A DNA stretch of 20,730 bases. Origin: CAYQAJ01 sp964415245 (GTDB taxonomy: Bacteria; Planctomycetota; Planctomycetia; Pirellulales; Pirellulaceae). Within the stretch, counting starts at the first letter, position 1, and every line of letters begins with the position of its first letter. Positions 7,028-14,633 of the stretch are shown piece after piece. Location of the stretch: assembly GCA_964415245.1 (NCBI GenBank), contig CAYQAJ010000061.1, forward strand, positions 1-20,730, read 5' to 3'. The notes below the pieces were generated by a model that saw only the letters and a program-made list of their open reading frames with translations, was not told the origin of the DNA and ran no database searches. A program made the translations under genes and the position numbers.

Positions 7028-7097
7028 CAGCTTTCAGCTTTCAGTTTTCAGTGTTCAGTCGGAGGAGGTCCGTTGTCGGTCGTTCGTTGTCAGTTGT
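7028..7097. repeat. Heptad-periodic array B (CAGTTTT type, then CCGTTGT type)
   Basis: Ten consecutive 7-nt units in one register start at 7028. The first units are of the type cagcttt/cagtttt, and the later ones of the type ccgttgt/tcgttgt/cagttgt. It lies upstream of cdsA, between the divergence point and array C. Confidence 0.75.
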
Positions 7098-7142
7098 ATC
7101 GGAGGGGAAATCGGATCGTTGCCGCGTGCTTGTGTCGGACTG

Positions 7143-7233
7143 CAACCGGCAACCAACAACAAACAACCAACCACGCGCAACGGACCACGGACAACTGACC
7201 ATCTCCGCTCTCCGCTTTCCACTATTCCGCATC
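7143..7233. repeat. Heptad-periodic array C (CAACCAA type, then CGCTCTC type)
   Basis: Thirteen consecutive 7-nt units in one register start at 7143 with caaccgg, pass through caacgga, ccacgga and caactga, and end with cgctctc and cgctttc. The CAACGGA/CAACTGA units are complementary to the TCCGTTG/TCAGTTG units of array B, so B and C can pair imperfectly. It ends next to the plsC stop at 7235. Confidence 0.75.
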
Positions 7234-7234
7234 A

Positions 7235-7840
7235 CTACAGCTCCTTCAGACGCACCACGGACGCCCGTGCTCGCTTCAAAAAGTCGGCCTTGGGTTCACC
7301 TCGTTCGAGATAGATCGGGCTGCCGATGGTAATGCAGCTTAACAGCGGCACCGGCAGAAACTCGCCACGGGGGAGCACACGGTTGAGATTATCAATGTAC
7401 ACAGGCACCAGTTCCAGGTCGGGACGCTTTTTCCCCAGGTAATACAGCCCGCTTTTGAACTCCCCGATCTCGTTCTCTTCGCCCCGACCCCCTTCGGGAA
7501 ACACGATCAGCGAGTACTTGTCCCCCATCTCGCGGAGCATCAGCTCGACCGGGCTTTGATGCACCTTGACCTTCAAGCGATCGATGAGCAGCGCGTTAAA
7601 TACGCGGGCCATGTAGCGGCGCACGAAACCCTTTTCCCAGTAGTCCTTGGCGGCGACGGGGCGCGTCACGGCCCGCACGTCCATGGGCAGCGACGACCAC
7701 AGCACCAGTGCATCGAGGTGGCTGGTGTGGTTGGCGAAGTAGATGCGCTGGCAGGTATCGGGCTGGCAGTCGATCCAGCGCACGGTGGCACCGCTGAGCA
7801 GTTTAGCGATAAGGGCCAGTACGGGAGCGGTCAGGTGCAT
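7235..7840 (-). CDS. 1-acyl-sn-glycerol-3-phosphate acyltransferase (PlsC family)
   Basis: PlsC-type enzymes acylate lysophosphatidic acid to phosphatidic acid, the substrate of the neighbouring CdsA-like protein. From the ATG at 7840 the protein has 201 residues, near the usual length of short family members. Motif I is NHTSHLDA, with the catalytic His and Asp in H-x4-D spacing; motif III is FPEGGRGE, equivalent to FPEGTRS; and a later VPVYIDNL matches motif IV. The frame is open upstream to 7942, but those 34 extra residues translate a 17-nt tandem repeat and Gly/Ala/Pro/Arg-rich sequence, so I reject the longer start. The hydrophobic MHLTAPVLALIAKLLSG start suggests membrane association. 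It is on the same strand as cdsA, 252 nt upstream, separated by heptad arrays. Confidence 0.9.
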   Translation of the reverse strand: MHLTAPVLALIAKLLSGATVRWIDCQPDTCQRIYFANHTSHLDALVLWSSLPMDVRAVTRPVAAKDYWEKGFVRRYMARVFNALLIDRLKVKVHQSPVELMLREMGDKYSLIVFPEGGRGEENEIGEFKSGLYYLGKKRPDLELVPVYIDNLNRVLPRGEFLPVPLLSCITIGSPIYLERGEPKADFLKRARASVVRLKEL

Positions 7841-7915
7841 GGCGGGCGGCGGGCACCGGCTGGCGATGAGTCGAAGCCTCGGGGCGGACAGCGTCTGAGG
7901 CGCAGCGACGCCAAC

Positions 7916-7958
7916 GGCCCCGCAAAACGGGCGGCCCCGCAAAACGGGCGGCCCCGCA
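7916..7958. repeat. 17-nt tandem repeat, 2.5 copies
   Basis: GGCCCCGCAAAACGGGC is repeated exactly at 7916-7932 and 7933-7949, followed by a partial GGCCCCGCA (7950-7958). Each unit contains a small inverted pair (GCCC...GGGC). It lies upstream of the chosen plsC start and explains the spurious N-terminal extension of that frame. Confidence 0.85.
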
Positions 7959-8030
7959 CGACCGGCAACGTGGCGTCGTGTAACGTGCGAGTCTATCGCG
8001 CCGGGCGCCCGGCAGACAGTCCGGGGACGC

Positions 8031-8088
8031 CGTTTAGCCCGGAGCCAACGGCGACGGCGCGTTCGACCCGAAGCCCACGGAGACGCCG
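8031..8088. repeat. 29-nt degenerate tandem repeat; first unit is one copy of a dispersed 31-nt repeat
   Basis: The first unit (8031-8059) and the second (8060-8088) agree at 21 of 29 positions by eye. Positions 8031-8061 (starting CGTTTAGCCCGG and ending CGACGGCGCG) recur without a mismatch at 19451-19481. Confidence 0.8.
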
Positions 8089-8095
8089 CACCCCA

Positions 8096-8130
8096 ATGCG
8101 AAAAGCGGAGAGCGGAAAGCGGAATTCGGC
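8096..8130. repeat. Heptad-periodic array D (AAGCGGA type)
   Basis: Five 7-nt units in register start at 8096 (atgcgaa, aagcgga, gagcgga, aagcgga, attcggc). The units are complementary to the CGCTCTC/CGCTTTC part of array C, located on the other side of plsC. Confidence 0.65.
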
Positions 8131-8259
8131 AGCAGTGGCGCAGGTCAGCGCCGTGTCCGCCTCTCGCTTGCCGGTGCCCGCGCCGGCGGTCATACTGGCG
8201 CGCGGTGTGTCGGGCTGATATCTGGCGTCAAGTGATGTCGCACGAGGAGGGCTGATCCG

Positions 8260-9663
8260 ATGAAAACATTGCGCTACATATTGGGTTCGATTTTCCCGTG
8301 GAACACGCGCGGGCCAAAGCCGCAGCCGCTCATAGTCATCGTGGCGCTTCTCGCTTGCGGTTTCGCGCTCCCCTCACCCCTTCCCTTGGTGGCCGACGAT
8401 GACAACGGGAGCGACGAACAAGGCTTCGTCGATCTGTTTAACGGCCGCGATCTCACTGGTTGGGTCAACGTGAACTGTGCCCCTGACACCTTCACTGTCG
8501 CCGACGGAATGATCCAAAGCACCGGCGTGCCGACGGGCATCATGCGCACCGACCGTATGTACGAAAACTTCATCCTCGAGCTCGATTGGCGCCACATGAA
8601 GGAAGGGGGTAACGCCGGACTGTTCGTGTGGGCCAACCCCATCACCGCTCGCGGCACACCGTTCGCCCGGGCCATTGAAGTGCAGATTCTCGACGGCCAG
8701 AACACCGAGAACTATACCAGCCACGGCGACCTGTTCTCGATTCACGGCGCTCGGTTCCACCCCGACCGCCCCCACCCGAACGGTTGGGAGCGCTGCCTGC
8801 CGAGCGAGCGCCGCTGCAAGCCCGCCGGCGAGTGGAACCACTACCGCGTCGTGTGCAACGACGGCGTCATCAAGCTGTCGGTCAACGGCAAGGAAGTCTC
8901 CGGCGGCACCGAGTGTACCCCGCGCAAAGGCTACCTGTGTCTGGAGTCCGAGGGTTCCCCCTGCCACTTCCGCAACATCCGCATCAAGGAACTGCCGTCG
9001 ACCGATCCCAAGCCCGAGGAAGTCGCGCTCGACGCCGAAGGCTTCCGCCCACTCTATACCGGCGTCGATCTGTCCGGCTGGAAGACCAACGACGAGCACG
9101 CCACCCATTGGAAACCGTCTGATTGGCGACTGGCGTGCGACGGAGCGGGCCCCGACGACGAGCTGACGCTTCGGACGACCGACGAGTTTGCTGACTGCGA
9201 GCTGATCGTCGATTGGCGGCTGACCGGCAAGGCGGAGGAAGCCGATCTTCCCGTCATCCTTCCCAGCGGCGACTTCGCCAAAGACGACGACGGCAATATC
9301 AAGCGAGCGCGCGTGCCCGACGCCGGCTATAGCGGCATCCTCCTCCGTGGCAAGCCGCAGTCGACGGTCGGCATTTGGTGCTGGTCGGTCGGCTCGGGCG
9401 GTCTCGATTCCTACCGCACGTCCGACGACGCGACAGCCGATTTGCGCGCCGCCGTCACGCCCGCCAAAAAGGCAGACGCGCCACTGGGCCAGTGGAACCG
9501 CTTTCACATCACGCTCGTCGGCGACACGCTCTCCGTCGATCTCAACGGAGTGCGCGTGATCGATAAGGCGCAACTCCCCGACCTACCGAAGCGCGGCCCC
9601 ATCGGCCTGGCGTACGGCAAAGGCCCGATTGAGTTCGCGAGCATTTTGGTCAAAGGGCGATAG
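8260..9663 (+). CDS. Secreted protein with two DUF1080 (3-keto-disaccharide hydrolase) domains
   Basis: DUF1080 is a concanavalin/LamG-like beta-sandwich family, very expanded in planctomycetes and linked to glycan or 3-keto-disaccharide hydrolysis. The 467-residue protein has an N-terminal hydrophobic segment (PLIVIVALLACGFALPSPLP, 23-42) consistent with export. Domain 1 is about 55-244, starting with the family opening FVDLFNGRDLTGW and containing GNAGLFVW, AIEVQILDG and EWNHYRVVCNDGVIKLSVNG. Domain 2 is about 260-466, opening with FRPLYTGVDLSGW and containing YSGILLRG, QWNRFHITLVGDTLSVDLNG and GPIGLAYGKGPIEFASI. The ATG at 8260 has a strong GAGGAGGG 8 nt upstream. The next gene begins 7 nt after its stop, so the two are probably co-transcribed. 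Substrate specificity cannot be told. Confidence 0.92.
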   Translation: MKTLRYILGSIFPWNTRGPKPQPLIVIVALLACGFALPSPLPLVADDDNGSDEQGFVDLFNGRDLTGWVNVNCAPDTFTVADGMIQSTGVPTGIMRTDRMYENFILELDWRHMKEGGNAGLFVWANPITARGTPFARAIEVQILDGQNTENYTSHGDLFSIHGARFHPDRPHPNGWERCLPSERRCKPAGEWNHYRVVCNDGVIKLSVNGKEVSGGTECTPRKGYLCLESEGSPCHFRNIRIKELPSTDPKPEEVALDAEGFRPLYTGVDLSGWKTNDEHATHWKPSDWRLACDGAGPDDELTLRTTDEFADCELIVDWRLTGKAEEADLPVILPSGDFAKDDDGNIKRARVPDAGYSGILLRGKPQSTVGIWCWSVGSGGLDSYRTSDDATADLRAAVTPAKKADAPLGQWNRFHITLVGDTLSVDLNGVRVIDKAQLPDLPKRGPIGLAYGKGPIEFASILVKGR

Positions 9664-9669
9664 GCGGTC

Positions 9670-10266
9670 TTGGTACTTGCCGCGGCATTCGGCCGGACCA
9701 ATGCGCACAAACACCGGCACCGATTCCTCCCAACGGAGGACACACGAATTCTCGATTCCTGCAAGCAACTGCTCGTCCATCAATTCGAGGCGACGCTGTG
9801 CACGTTGAACGCCTGCATTGACCAGTGCCCCGATTCGGGCTGGAATGAGCCGGTCGGCAATCTGGCGATCTGTCAGGTCGCTTACCACATGCTGTTCTTT
9901 GTTGACTACTACCTGGGGCCGAACGAAGAGGCGCTGCGAGAGCAGCCGTTCCATCGCGAGCACGAGGACTTCTTCCGCGACTACGAGGAACTCCAGCCCC
10001 GCAGCCAGCAGTTGATGTACGATCGCCCCTCGATCAAGACCTACCTGGTGCACTGCCGCGGCAAGGCGGAGGAGGTGATCGGAGCCGAAACGGCCGACGT
10101 GCTGCGCGGGCCCTGCGGCTTCCCGCCCAAAACGTTTTCGCGGGCCGAATTGCACGTATACAACATTCGCCACATCCAACACCATTCGGCCCAGTTAAGC
10201 TTGCGACTGCGACTTAACTTCGGCAAGGATATTCCGTGGTACGGCTCCGGCTGGCGGGAGGATTGA
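9670..10266 (+). CDS. DinB-like (YfiT/DinB fold) putative metal-dependent protein
   Basis: DinB-fold proteins are four-helix bundles that usually bind a metal through three His; many act as thiol-dependent transferases and others are uncharacterised. The visible His set fits: H73 (ICQVAYHML) and the C-terminal RHIQHH (H168, H171/H172), within a helix that continues SAQLSLRLR. No in-frame ATG precedes the conserved region. The listed start is a TTG at 9670, 7 nt after the DUF1080 stop. A better candidate may be the ATT at 9748, which has GGAGG 8 nt upstream and would begin ILDSCKQLL, giving 172 residues and a typical DinB N-terminal helix. The tight spacing suggests an operon with the DUF1080 gene. 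Function is inferred at fold level only. Confidence 0.82.
   Translation: MVLAAAFGRTNAHKHRHRFLPTEDTRILDSCKQLLVHQFEATLCTLNACIDQCPDSGWNEPVGNLAICQVAYHMLFFVDYYLGPNEEALREQPFHREHEDFFRDYEELQPRSQQLMYDRPSIKTYLVHCRGKAEEVIGAETADVLRGPCGFPPKTFSRAELHVYNIRHIQHHSAQLSLRLRLNFGKDIPWYGSGWRED
9735..9750 (+). promoter_or_regulatory. Ribosome-binding site before a possible ATT start codon
   Basis: GGAGG (9735-9739) is followed by 8 nt and then the in-frame ATT at 9748-9750. This is the only strong Shine-Dalgarno motif near the 5' end of the DinB-like gene, and it sits where the family homology begins. If real, translation starts at a rare ATT codon; a sequencing error of an ATG is also possible. Confidence 0.4.
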
Positions 10267-10326
10267 ACGAGCCTCGCATTGAGTCCATAAAGGTGCGGCC
10301 CGCCGGGAATCGACTGGAACCCGTCC

Positions 10327-10794
10327 ATGGCAGACCATACAGCGACGATCGTTTGGAATCGCGACGGTGCCCGGTTCACTGACAACCGCTACAGCCGCGG
10401 GCACGTTTGGCGGTTTGATGGCGGAGTCGATGTGCCGGCGTCGGCGTCGCCGCAGGTGGTCAAGCCGCCGCTGTCGGTCGAGGCGGCTGTCGATCCCGAA
10501 GAGGCGCTGGTGGCGTCGCTGTCGAGCTGCCACATGCTGTGGTTCCTATCGATCGCCGCCAAGCGCGGGTTCGTGGTCGATCGTTACCAGGACGAGGCCG
10601 TTGGCGTCATGGGCAAGAACGCAGCGGGCAAAATCGCCATGACCCAGGTAACGCTGCGGCCGGCCGCGGCTTTCACCGGAGAGAAGCGCCCGTCGCCCGA
10701 GGAACTGGCCACGATGCACCATGAAGCGCACGAGCAGTGCTACATTGCCAACTCGGTCAAGGCCGAAGTGCGCTGCGAGCCGGTGGCCGAGTGA
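10327..10794 (+). CDS. OsmC-family protein (putative peroxiredoxin / organic hydroperoxide resistance)
   Basis: OsmC/Ohr proteins reduce organic hydroperoxides using a pair of Cys residues in the cytoplasm. The 155-residue length is typical. DPEEALVASLSSCHMLWFL (56-74) holds the first active Cys, C68, in the family's helix, and C138 in AHEQCYIANS is the second. Beta strands before and after (for example KIAMTQVTLRPAAAF) match the fold. The HMLW/HEQCYI sequence fits OsmC-type rather than classical Ohr, but the boundary is not sharp. The ATG at 10327 has no clear ribosome site. It lies 60 nt after the DinB-like gene on the same strand and could share its transcript; the stop codon is followed 2 nt later by dispersed repeat copy 2. 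Confidence 0.92.
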   Translation: MADHTATIVWNRDGARFTDNRYSRGHVWRFDGGVDVPASASPQVVKPPLSVEAAVDPEEALVASLSSCHMLWFLSIAAKRGFVVDRYQDEAVGVMGKNAAGKIAMTQVTLRPAAAFTGEKRPSPEELATMHHEAHEQCYIANSVKAEVRCEPVAE

Positions 10795-10796
10795 GA

Positions 10797-10922
10797 GGCT
10801 ATTCGGAAAGCGTCTCGGAGAAGGGGACAGGCACACTTTGCTCCGCGGATACCGCCATGCGAAAGGCGAATCCAACGCGCGCTCCGCAAAATGAGCCAGT
10901 CCCCGACGCTTGCCGAACAGCC
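10797..10922 (+). repeat. Dispersed palindromic element, copy 2
   Basis: The core left half contains GGGGACAGGCACACTTTGC (10823-10841) and the right half GCAAAATGAGCCAGTCCCC (10886-10904). The outer arms GGCTATTCGGAAAGCGTC (10797-10814) and GACGCTTGCCGAACAGCC (10905-10922) are complementary at 16 of 18 positions. This copy has an apical segment about 30 nt longer than the others. It starts 2 nt after the OsmC-family stop codon, in the sense orientation, between convergent genes. Confidence 0.88.
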
Positions 10923-10949
10923 ACTGACTCGCCGCGTGCGGTGCGTGTG

Positions 10950-12167
10950 TCAGCGGGCAGCCGTTACTTCATCGGCGTAGCGATGGGCCGTGGCTAAGAG
11001 ACGTGAGCGGTCGCTCTTGCTCTGGTACACGTCGGCGATGAGTTTTTGATAGCCTTCGACCATCGCATCGAGCGACCAGTACCGCATGACGCGCTCGCGG
11101 GCCGTGCCGCCCATTTCACGCCGCAGCGCCACATCGCAGGCCAGCGCGACGCAATGCCGGGCGATTGCCTGCGCGTCGCCCGGTTGGACCAGAAAGCCCG
11201 TGATTTCGTCCTCAACCGACTCGGCCACCGAACCGACTCGGGTGGCGACCACCGGCAGGCCCGTCGACATCGCCTCCAAAATCGAAACCGGGTTGGCCTC
11301 GTTGTGCGAAGTGAGCACAAAGCCGTCCGAGGCGGCAAGAACCTGCGGCACGTCGCCCCGCGTTCCCAACAGCAAGAGTGAATCACCGAGGCCGGCATCG
11401 CGCGCCGCTTTTTCAATCGAATTCCGTTCCGGACCGTCACCCACAACCAGGAACCGCGCCGCGGCGCACTCCTTTCGCACGAGCGCAGCCGCCTCGACAA
11501 ACAACCGGTGATTCTTTTCCGGCCGCAGGGCCGCCACGATCGAGAACACGGGCGCATCGTCGGCAATGGCGATCTCGCCGCGAATCGCGCGTCGAGCCGC
11601 CGGATCGGGACGGAACCGCTCGGCATCGACGCCGTTGGGAATCACGCGCACCTTGTCGGCCGGGAATCGCTCCCGCTCGACCAGGTGCCGCCCATGCGCC
11701 GCCGCCACGGCGATGAACGAATCGGTCAAGGGCGTGAGCCAGCGGTTGAGCCGGCCGACGCCATCGGGCCATCCGGTCGAGTGCAGCGCCGAAAGCACGA
11801 CGGGCACGCCAGCTCGCCAAGCAGCCAGACGCCCCCAGAACATCTTGTCGCCGGCGCCGACGGTGATGGCGGCATCGATTCGGCGGCGACGCATGAGTCG
11901 CACCAACCGCGGCAGCACGCGCACATCGTACTTGCCCGCCAACAGCCGCGAGTGAACCGGCGTTTCTCGGGCCATTTCCTCGCCCAACGGCCCGAGCTCC
12001 TTCAGGCAGCAAATCTCGGGCAGAAATCGGCTGCGGTCCATCCGGCGCACCAGGTTGACCAGCAGCGTCTCGGCGCCACCGACCGGCATGCTGGTGAGCA
12101 GGAACAGGATGCGCAAAGGACCACGATCATCGAGCGGCGGCAGCAGCTTTTTGTGCGAAGTAGTCAT
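10950..12167 (-). CDS. Glycosyltransferase family 4 (GT-B fold)
   Basis: It would transfer a sugar from an activated donor onto a lipid-linked or growing glycan at the cytoplasmic face of the membrane. The 405-residue protein has the GT4 acceptor-domain opening LRILFLLTSMPVGGAETLL (18-36) with the GGAE motif, the hinge RVIPNGVDAERF (174-185), the donor-site ALRPEKNH (R215 and K218), and the retaining GT4 E-x7-E motif as E290...E298 in EANPVSILEAMSTGLPVV. The ATG at 12167 has no clear ribosome site. It is the last gene of the minus-strand exopolysaccharide group, 151 nt after the flippase, with heptad array E in between. The sugar is not predictable. Confidence 0.93.
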   Translation of the reverse strand: MTTSHKKLLPPLDDRGPLRILFLLTSMPVGGAETLLVNLVRRMDRSRFLPEICCLKELGPLGEEMARETPVHSRLLAGKYDVRVLPRLVRLMRRRRIDAAITVGAGDKMFWGRLAAWRAGVPVVLSALHSTGWPDGVGRLNRWLTPLTDSFIAVAAAHGRHLVERERFPADKVRVIPNGVDAERFRPDPAARRAIRGEIAIADDAPVFSIVAALRPEKNHRLFVEAAALVRKECAAARFLVVGDGPERNSIEKAARDAGLGDSLLLLGTRGDVPQVLAASDGFVLTSHNEANPVSILEAMSTGLPVVATRVGSVAESVEDEITGFLVQPGDAQAIARHCVALACDVALRREMGGTARERVMRYWSLDAMVEGYQKLIADVYQSKSDRSRLLATAHRYADEVTAAR

Positions 12168-12226
12168 TGGAGATTGTTACGTGGTGGGTTGACAGGTCAC
12201 GCGGGGACGCGGAGACGCGGCGACTT

Positions 12227-12317
12227 GTCCGTTGTCCGTGGCCCGTTGTCAGTTGTATTTTGTCGACCGACTTCCGATTTCCGACTTCCGACCTGGTTCC
12301 GGCTGAACACTGAAAAC
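12227..12317. repeat. Heptad-periodic array E (GTCCGTT, GACTTCC and TGAAAAC types)
   Basis: Thirteen consecutive 7-nt units in one register start at 12227. The first are gtccgtt/gtccgtg/gtcagtt, the middle gacttcc/gatttcc, and the last tgaacac/tgaaaac. An ACGCGG-rich quasi-periodic stretch (about 12199-12224) precedes it. The first units resemble those of array B, 5 kb away. It lies between the flippase and glycosyltransferase genes. Confidence 0.75.
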
Positions 12318-12318
12318 T

Positions 12319-13896
12319 TCACGCAGACCTACCGAAGCAGCTTCTCGCTTTCTCTCCGAACCGCGCAAGCATCCCCCCGATCAACTCCTTCTCTCGTGCG
12401 TCGAACAGCCAGCTTCCCGTCGCGGCGACTACCGCTACGGCCAGCGCGAGCACGGCTGCTTGCCACGCTCCCAGCAGGAGCACCAGCGGCAGCAGTGTGA
12501 CCAGCAGCGTGCCCACGGTCAGTCGCATCTTGCGGCGCCGACAGAGCACATAGAGCAACGAGAGCGTAATGGCGTTGGCGGCCGCCGTGGCTATCACCGC
12601 GCCCTGCAATCCCAACGTGGGAACGAGCACGAGATTCAGGCCGATGTTGCCCAGCACTCCCACCAACAGGGCCGCACTGCCCAGGCTCGCCTTTTCGTCG
12701 CACCACAGGTAGGTGTTGGCCACCAGGAACAGGCTGAACCACACACAATACACCAGCGTAAGCGGGAGCACCGACAGGCCGGCGTCGTATCGGCCCGCCA
12801 GAACCCAGCCGAACAAGATCGGCGAAAGCAGCAGAATCGCGGCGGCACCGGCCGTAAAGGAGAGCGCCACAATCTTGATCGCCAGGTTCACGCGATGCGA
12901 CACCTCGCCGCGTCGCCCGGCTTCCCACTCGTGGCTCAGGTACGGCAGCAGCACGCCGGCGATCATCGTCGCGGCGCCCACCATCAAGAGCGGCACGATG
13001 CGGCTGCTGTGATACTGCCCGACCATCGACTGGGCAGCGCCCGCCGGCAGCGGCGCAAAGTGCAGAATCATGTAGCGGTCGGCGGCGTCGAACATGTTGG
13101 TCATGATGTTGATGACCCACACCCAGGCCGCGAACGGAACGAGCTTCGACCACAGCGCCGAGCCCCGCAGCGTCGGACCGGTCGGCAGCTCCCGCCAGAT
13201 GCCCCACATAAAGGGCATCACGCAAACGGCCGGAAGCAGGCACGATGCGCCGTACGCGATGACCACTCCCTTAATGCCCAGTGTCGTCCCCGCCACCAGA
13301 CCAATACCGACCACGGCGAACACGATGCTGCTGGCAAACTGCATGTACGACACCCACCGCACTTTGCGCAGGGCCGTGAGCAACTCAGTGAGAAAGTTGA
13401 ACGACACCACCCCCACCAGCACCAGCGCCAACAACAGTACGAGCGATCCCTGCCCCACATCGTTGAAGATCAACCAGCCGAACCAATCCCGCCCCAGCGC
13501 CAGCGCGGCAATTCCCACAACCGCCAACAGCGCGGTGACCAGCGTCGTGCGGCGCAGAAACGAGCGGAGCGTGCCGCGGCTGCGATAGAACTCGACGTAT
13601 CGCCCGAAGGAGCCCGGTAGCCCCAGCACCGTCAGCGGCGCAAAGAGCAGCATGAAGCTGAACGCCAGCGACCACTGGCCGAGTTGATCGTCGGGCAGGA
13701 ATCGGCAGAAGAGAATGCCGCGCACAAATCCGACGAGCCGCTGCAACACAACTGCCGATAGCGCGAACACCATTCCCAGGGCGAGCGAATCGACGGCGGT
13801 CGCCCGCTTGCCGCCCAAAGCAACAGTATCGCTGGCTGCGGCAACAGCGCCCCCGGCCGAGCGTCCCAACGGTTGTGTTGCACTCGAGGCGCTCAT
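12319..13896 (-). CDS. Wzx-type polysaccharide flippase / lipopolysaccharide biosynthesis membrane protein
   Basis: Flippases of the MOP superfamily move undecaprenyl-linked oligosaccharides across the inner membrane. From the ATG at 13896 the protein has 525 residues and about 12-14 hydrophobic segments, starting with LALGMVFALSAVVLQRLVGFVRG after a soluble N-terminus of about 40 residues. Further features are paired helices such as ITLSLLYVLC and a long hydrophobic C-terminal pair, as in MOP-family transporters. The chosen start is preceded on its strand by GAGGCGAGCG at suitable distance. The open frame continues upstream into the N gap and would fuse with the deacetylase; I treat that as an artefact. 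The neighbouring glycosyltransferase, deacetylase and Wzz/Wzy-like genes fit a Wzx/Wzy pathway. Confidence 0.85.
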   Translation of the reverse strand: MSASSATQPLGRSAGGAVAAASDTVALGGKRATAVDSLALGMVFALSAVVLQRLVGFVRGILFCRFLPDDQLGQWSLAFSFMLLFAPLTVLGLPGSFGRYVEFYRSRGTLRSFLRRTTLVTALLAVVGIAALALGRDWFGWLIFNDVGQGSLVLLLALVLVGVVSFNFLTELLTALRKVRWVSYMQFASSIVFAVVGIGLVAGTTLGIKGVVIAYGASCLLPAVCVMPFMWGIWRELPTGPTLRGSALWSKLVPFAAWVWVINIMTNMFDAADRYMILHFAPLPAGAAQSMVGQYHSSRIVPLLMVGAATMIAGVLLPYLSHEWEAGRRGEVSHRVNLAIKIVALSFTAGAAAILLLSPILFGWVLAGRYDAGLSVLPLTLVYCVWFSLFLVANTYLWCDEKASLGSAALLVGVLGNIGLNLVLVPTLGLQGAVIATAAANAITLSLLYVLCRRRKMRLTVGTLLVTLLPLVLLLGAWQAAVLALAVAVVAATGSWLFDAREKELIGGMLARFGEKARSCFGRSA

Positions 13897-13931
13897 CGCT
13901 CGCCTCGCAGTGCGGAGGAGTTGGAGTGCGC

Positions 13932-14031
13932 NNNNNNNNNNNNNNNNNNNNNNNNNNNNNNNNNNNNNNNNNNNNNNNNNNNNNNNNNNNNNNNNNNNNN
14001 NNNNNNNNNNNNNNNNNNNNNNNNNNNNNNN
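13932..14031. other. Assembly gap 1 (100 N)
   Basis: Exactly 100 Ns, the conventional placeholder for a scaffold gap of unknown size. It cuts the 3' part of the polysaccharide deacetylase and leaves only 35 nt before the flippase start. Missing sequence may include further polysaccharide genes. Any frame reading through it is meaningless. Confidence 0.98.
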
Positions 14032-14592
14032 GCGCAGTTCGTCGATCGTATTGGGCGCGAGCGGGCAGCCCGCCGTCACGTCGTGCGGAAACGGCCGACC
14101 GGTGGTCACGTTGTCGAGCGACACAAAGTACGTGCAGGGAATCGCGCGTTCCATGAGCAGCGGCAGGGCGAAGTGACAATTGTCGGCATAGCCGTCGTCG
14201 AACGTAATGCTCACGGCGGGGCGGTGGTTCCCCTCGGCGACCCGCCGCTGCGCCTCGGCCAGCGACACCAAATCGAATCGCGCAGTGAGCCACTCGACCT
14301 GCCGGCGGAATTCGGTCGTGGAAATCGTCCACGCGTTGGGGTGCTCGTCGGCCACGCGATGATAGAACAGCACCATCACCGGCGAACGCCCGAGTCGCGC
14401 GGCATGAGCGGCGGCCGCCATCCGGTAGCCAATCGTGCCGTAATACCAGGCGGCCACCAGCGAACGGCGCCATGCGGGGAGCGCGGCATGCTGCACGGCG
14501 CCGTCGCTTCGCTCGCCGCCGTTGCCGCCGGCGCGATCGCCCTGTGCATCGGCGGTTCGGTCCGCCTCACAGATGTCGTACATCGTCGTCAT
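14032..14592 (-). CDS. Polysaccharide deacetylase (NodB/CE4 family), 3' end lost in gap
   Basis: CE4 enzymes remove N- or O-acetyl groups from polysaccharides. The 187 visible residues include VMVLFYHRVADE (72-83), which opens many members of this family, STTEFRRQVEWL (91-102) and motif 1 SITFDDGYADN (128-138), whose TFDDG carries the catalytic base and a metal-binding Asp. The metal-binding HSxxH motif and the later motifs fall in gap 1, so activity cannot be judged. The ATG at 14592 (or 14583, three codons later) lies 41 nt after the upstream GNAT gene, consistent with one transcript. The N-terminal 40 residues are Gly/Ala-rich and not conserved; a hydrophobic stretch at about 45-65 is short. 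Confidence 0.88.
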
Positions 14593-14633
14593 GGTCGGCC
14601 GTGCGTTGATTGCCGGTGTGTCGAATTCCGCTC

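Larger units (their letters stand above)
7959..8259. other. Repeat-rich divergent intergenic region between plsC and the DUF1080 gene
   Basis: About 300 nt without a credible gene. It contains a degenerate 29-nt tandem repeat (8031-8088), whose first copy recurs exactly at the end of rlmN, and heptad array D (8096-8130). The DUF1080 gene's ribosome site GAGGAGGG (8244-8251) lies at its end. No promoter motif is clear. Confidence 0.5.

Noticed and set aside
7028..7233. CRISPR or simple satellite
   Set aside because: The units are 7 nt and change along the array, so there is neither a conserved 24-40 nt repeat nor a single satellite unit.
7841..7942. N-terminal extension of the PlsC-like protein
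   Set aside because: It encodes a 17-nt tandem repeat and low-complexity residues; the conserved protein starts at the ATG at 7840.
12319..14592. Single 757-codon deacetylase-flippase fusion
   Set aside because: The frame is continuous only because it reads through 100 Ns. The two halves belong to unrelated families and the flippase has its own plausible ATG at 13896.
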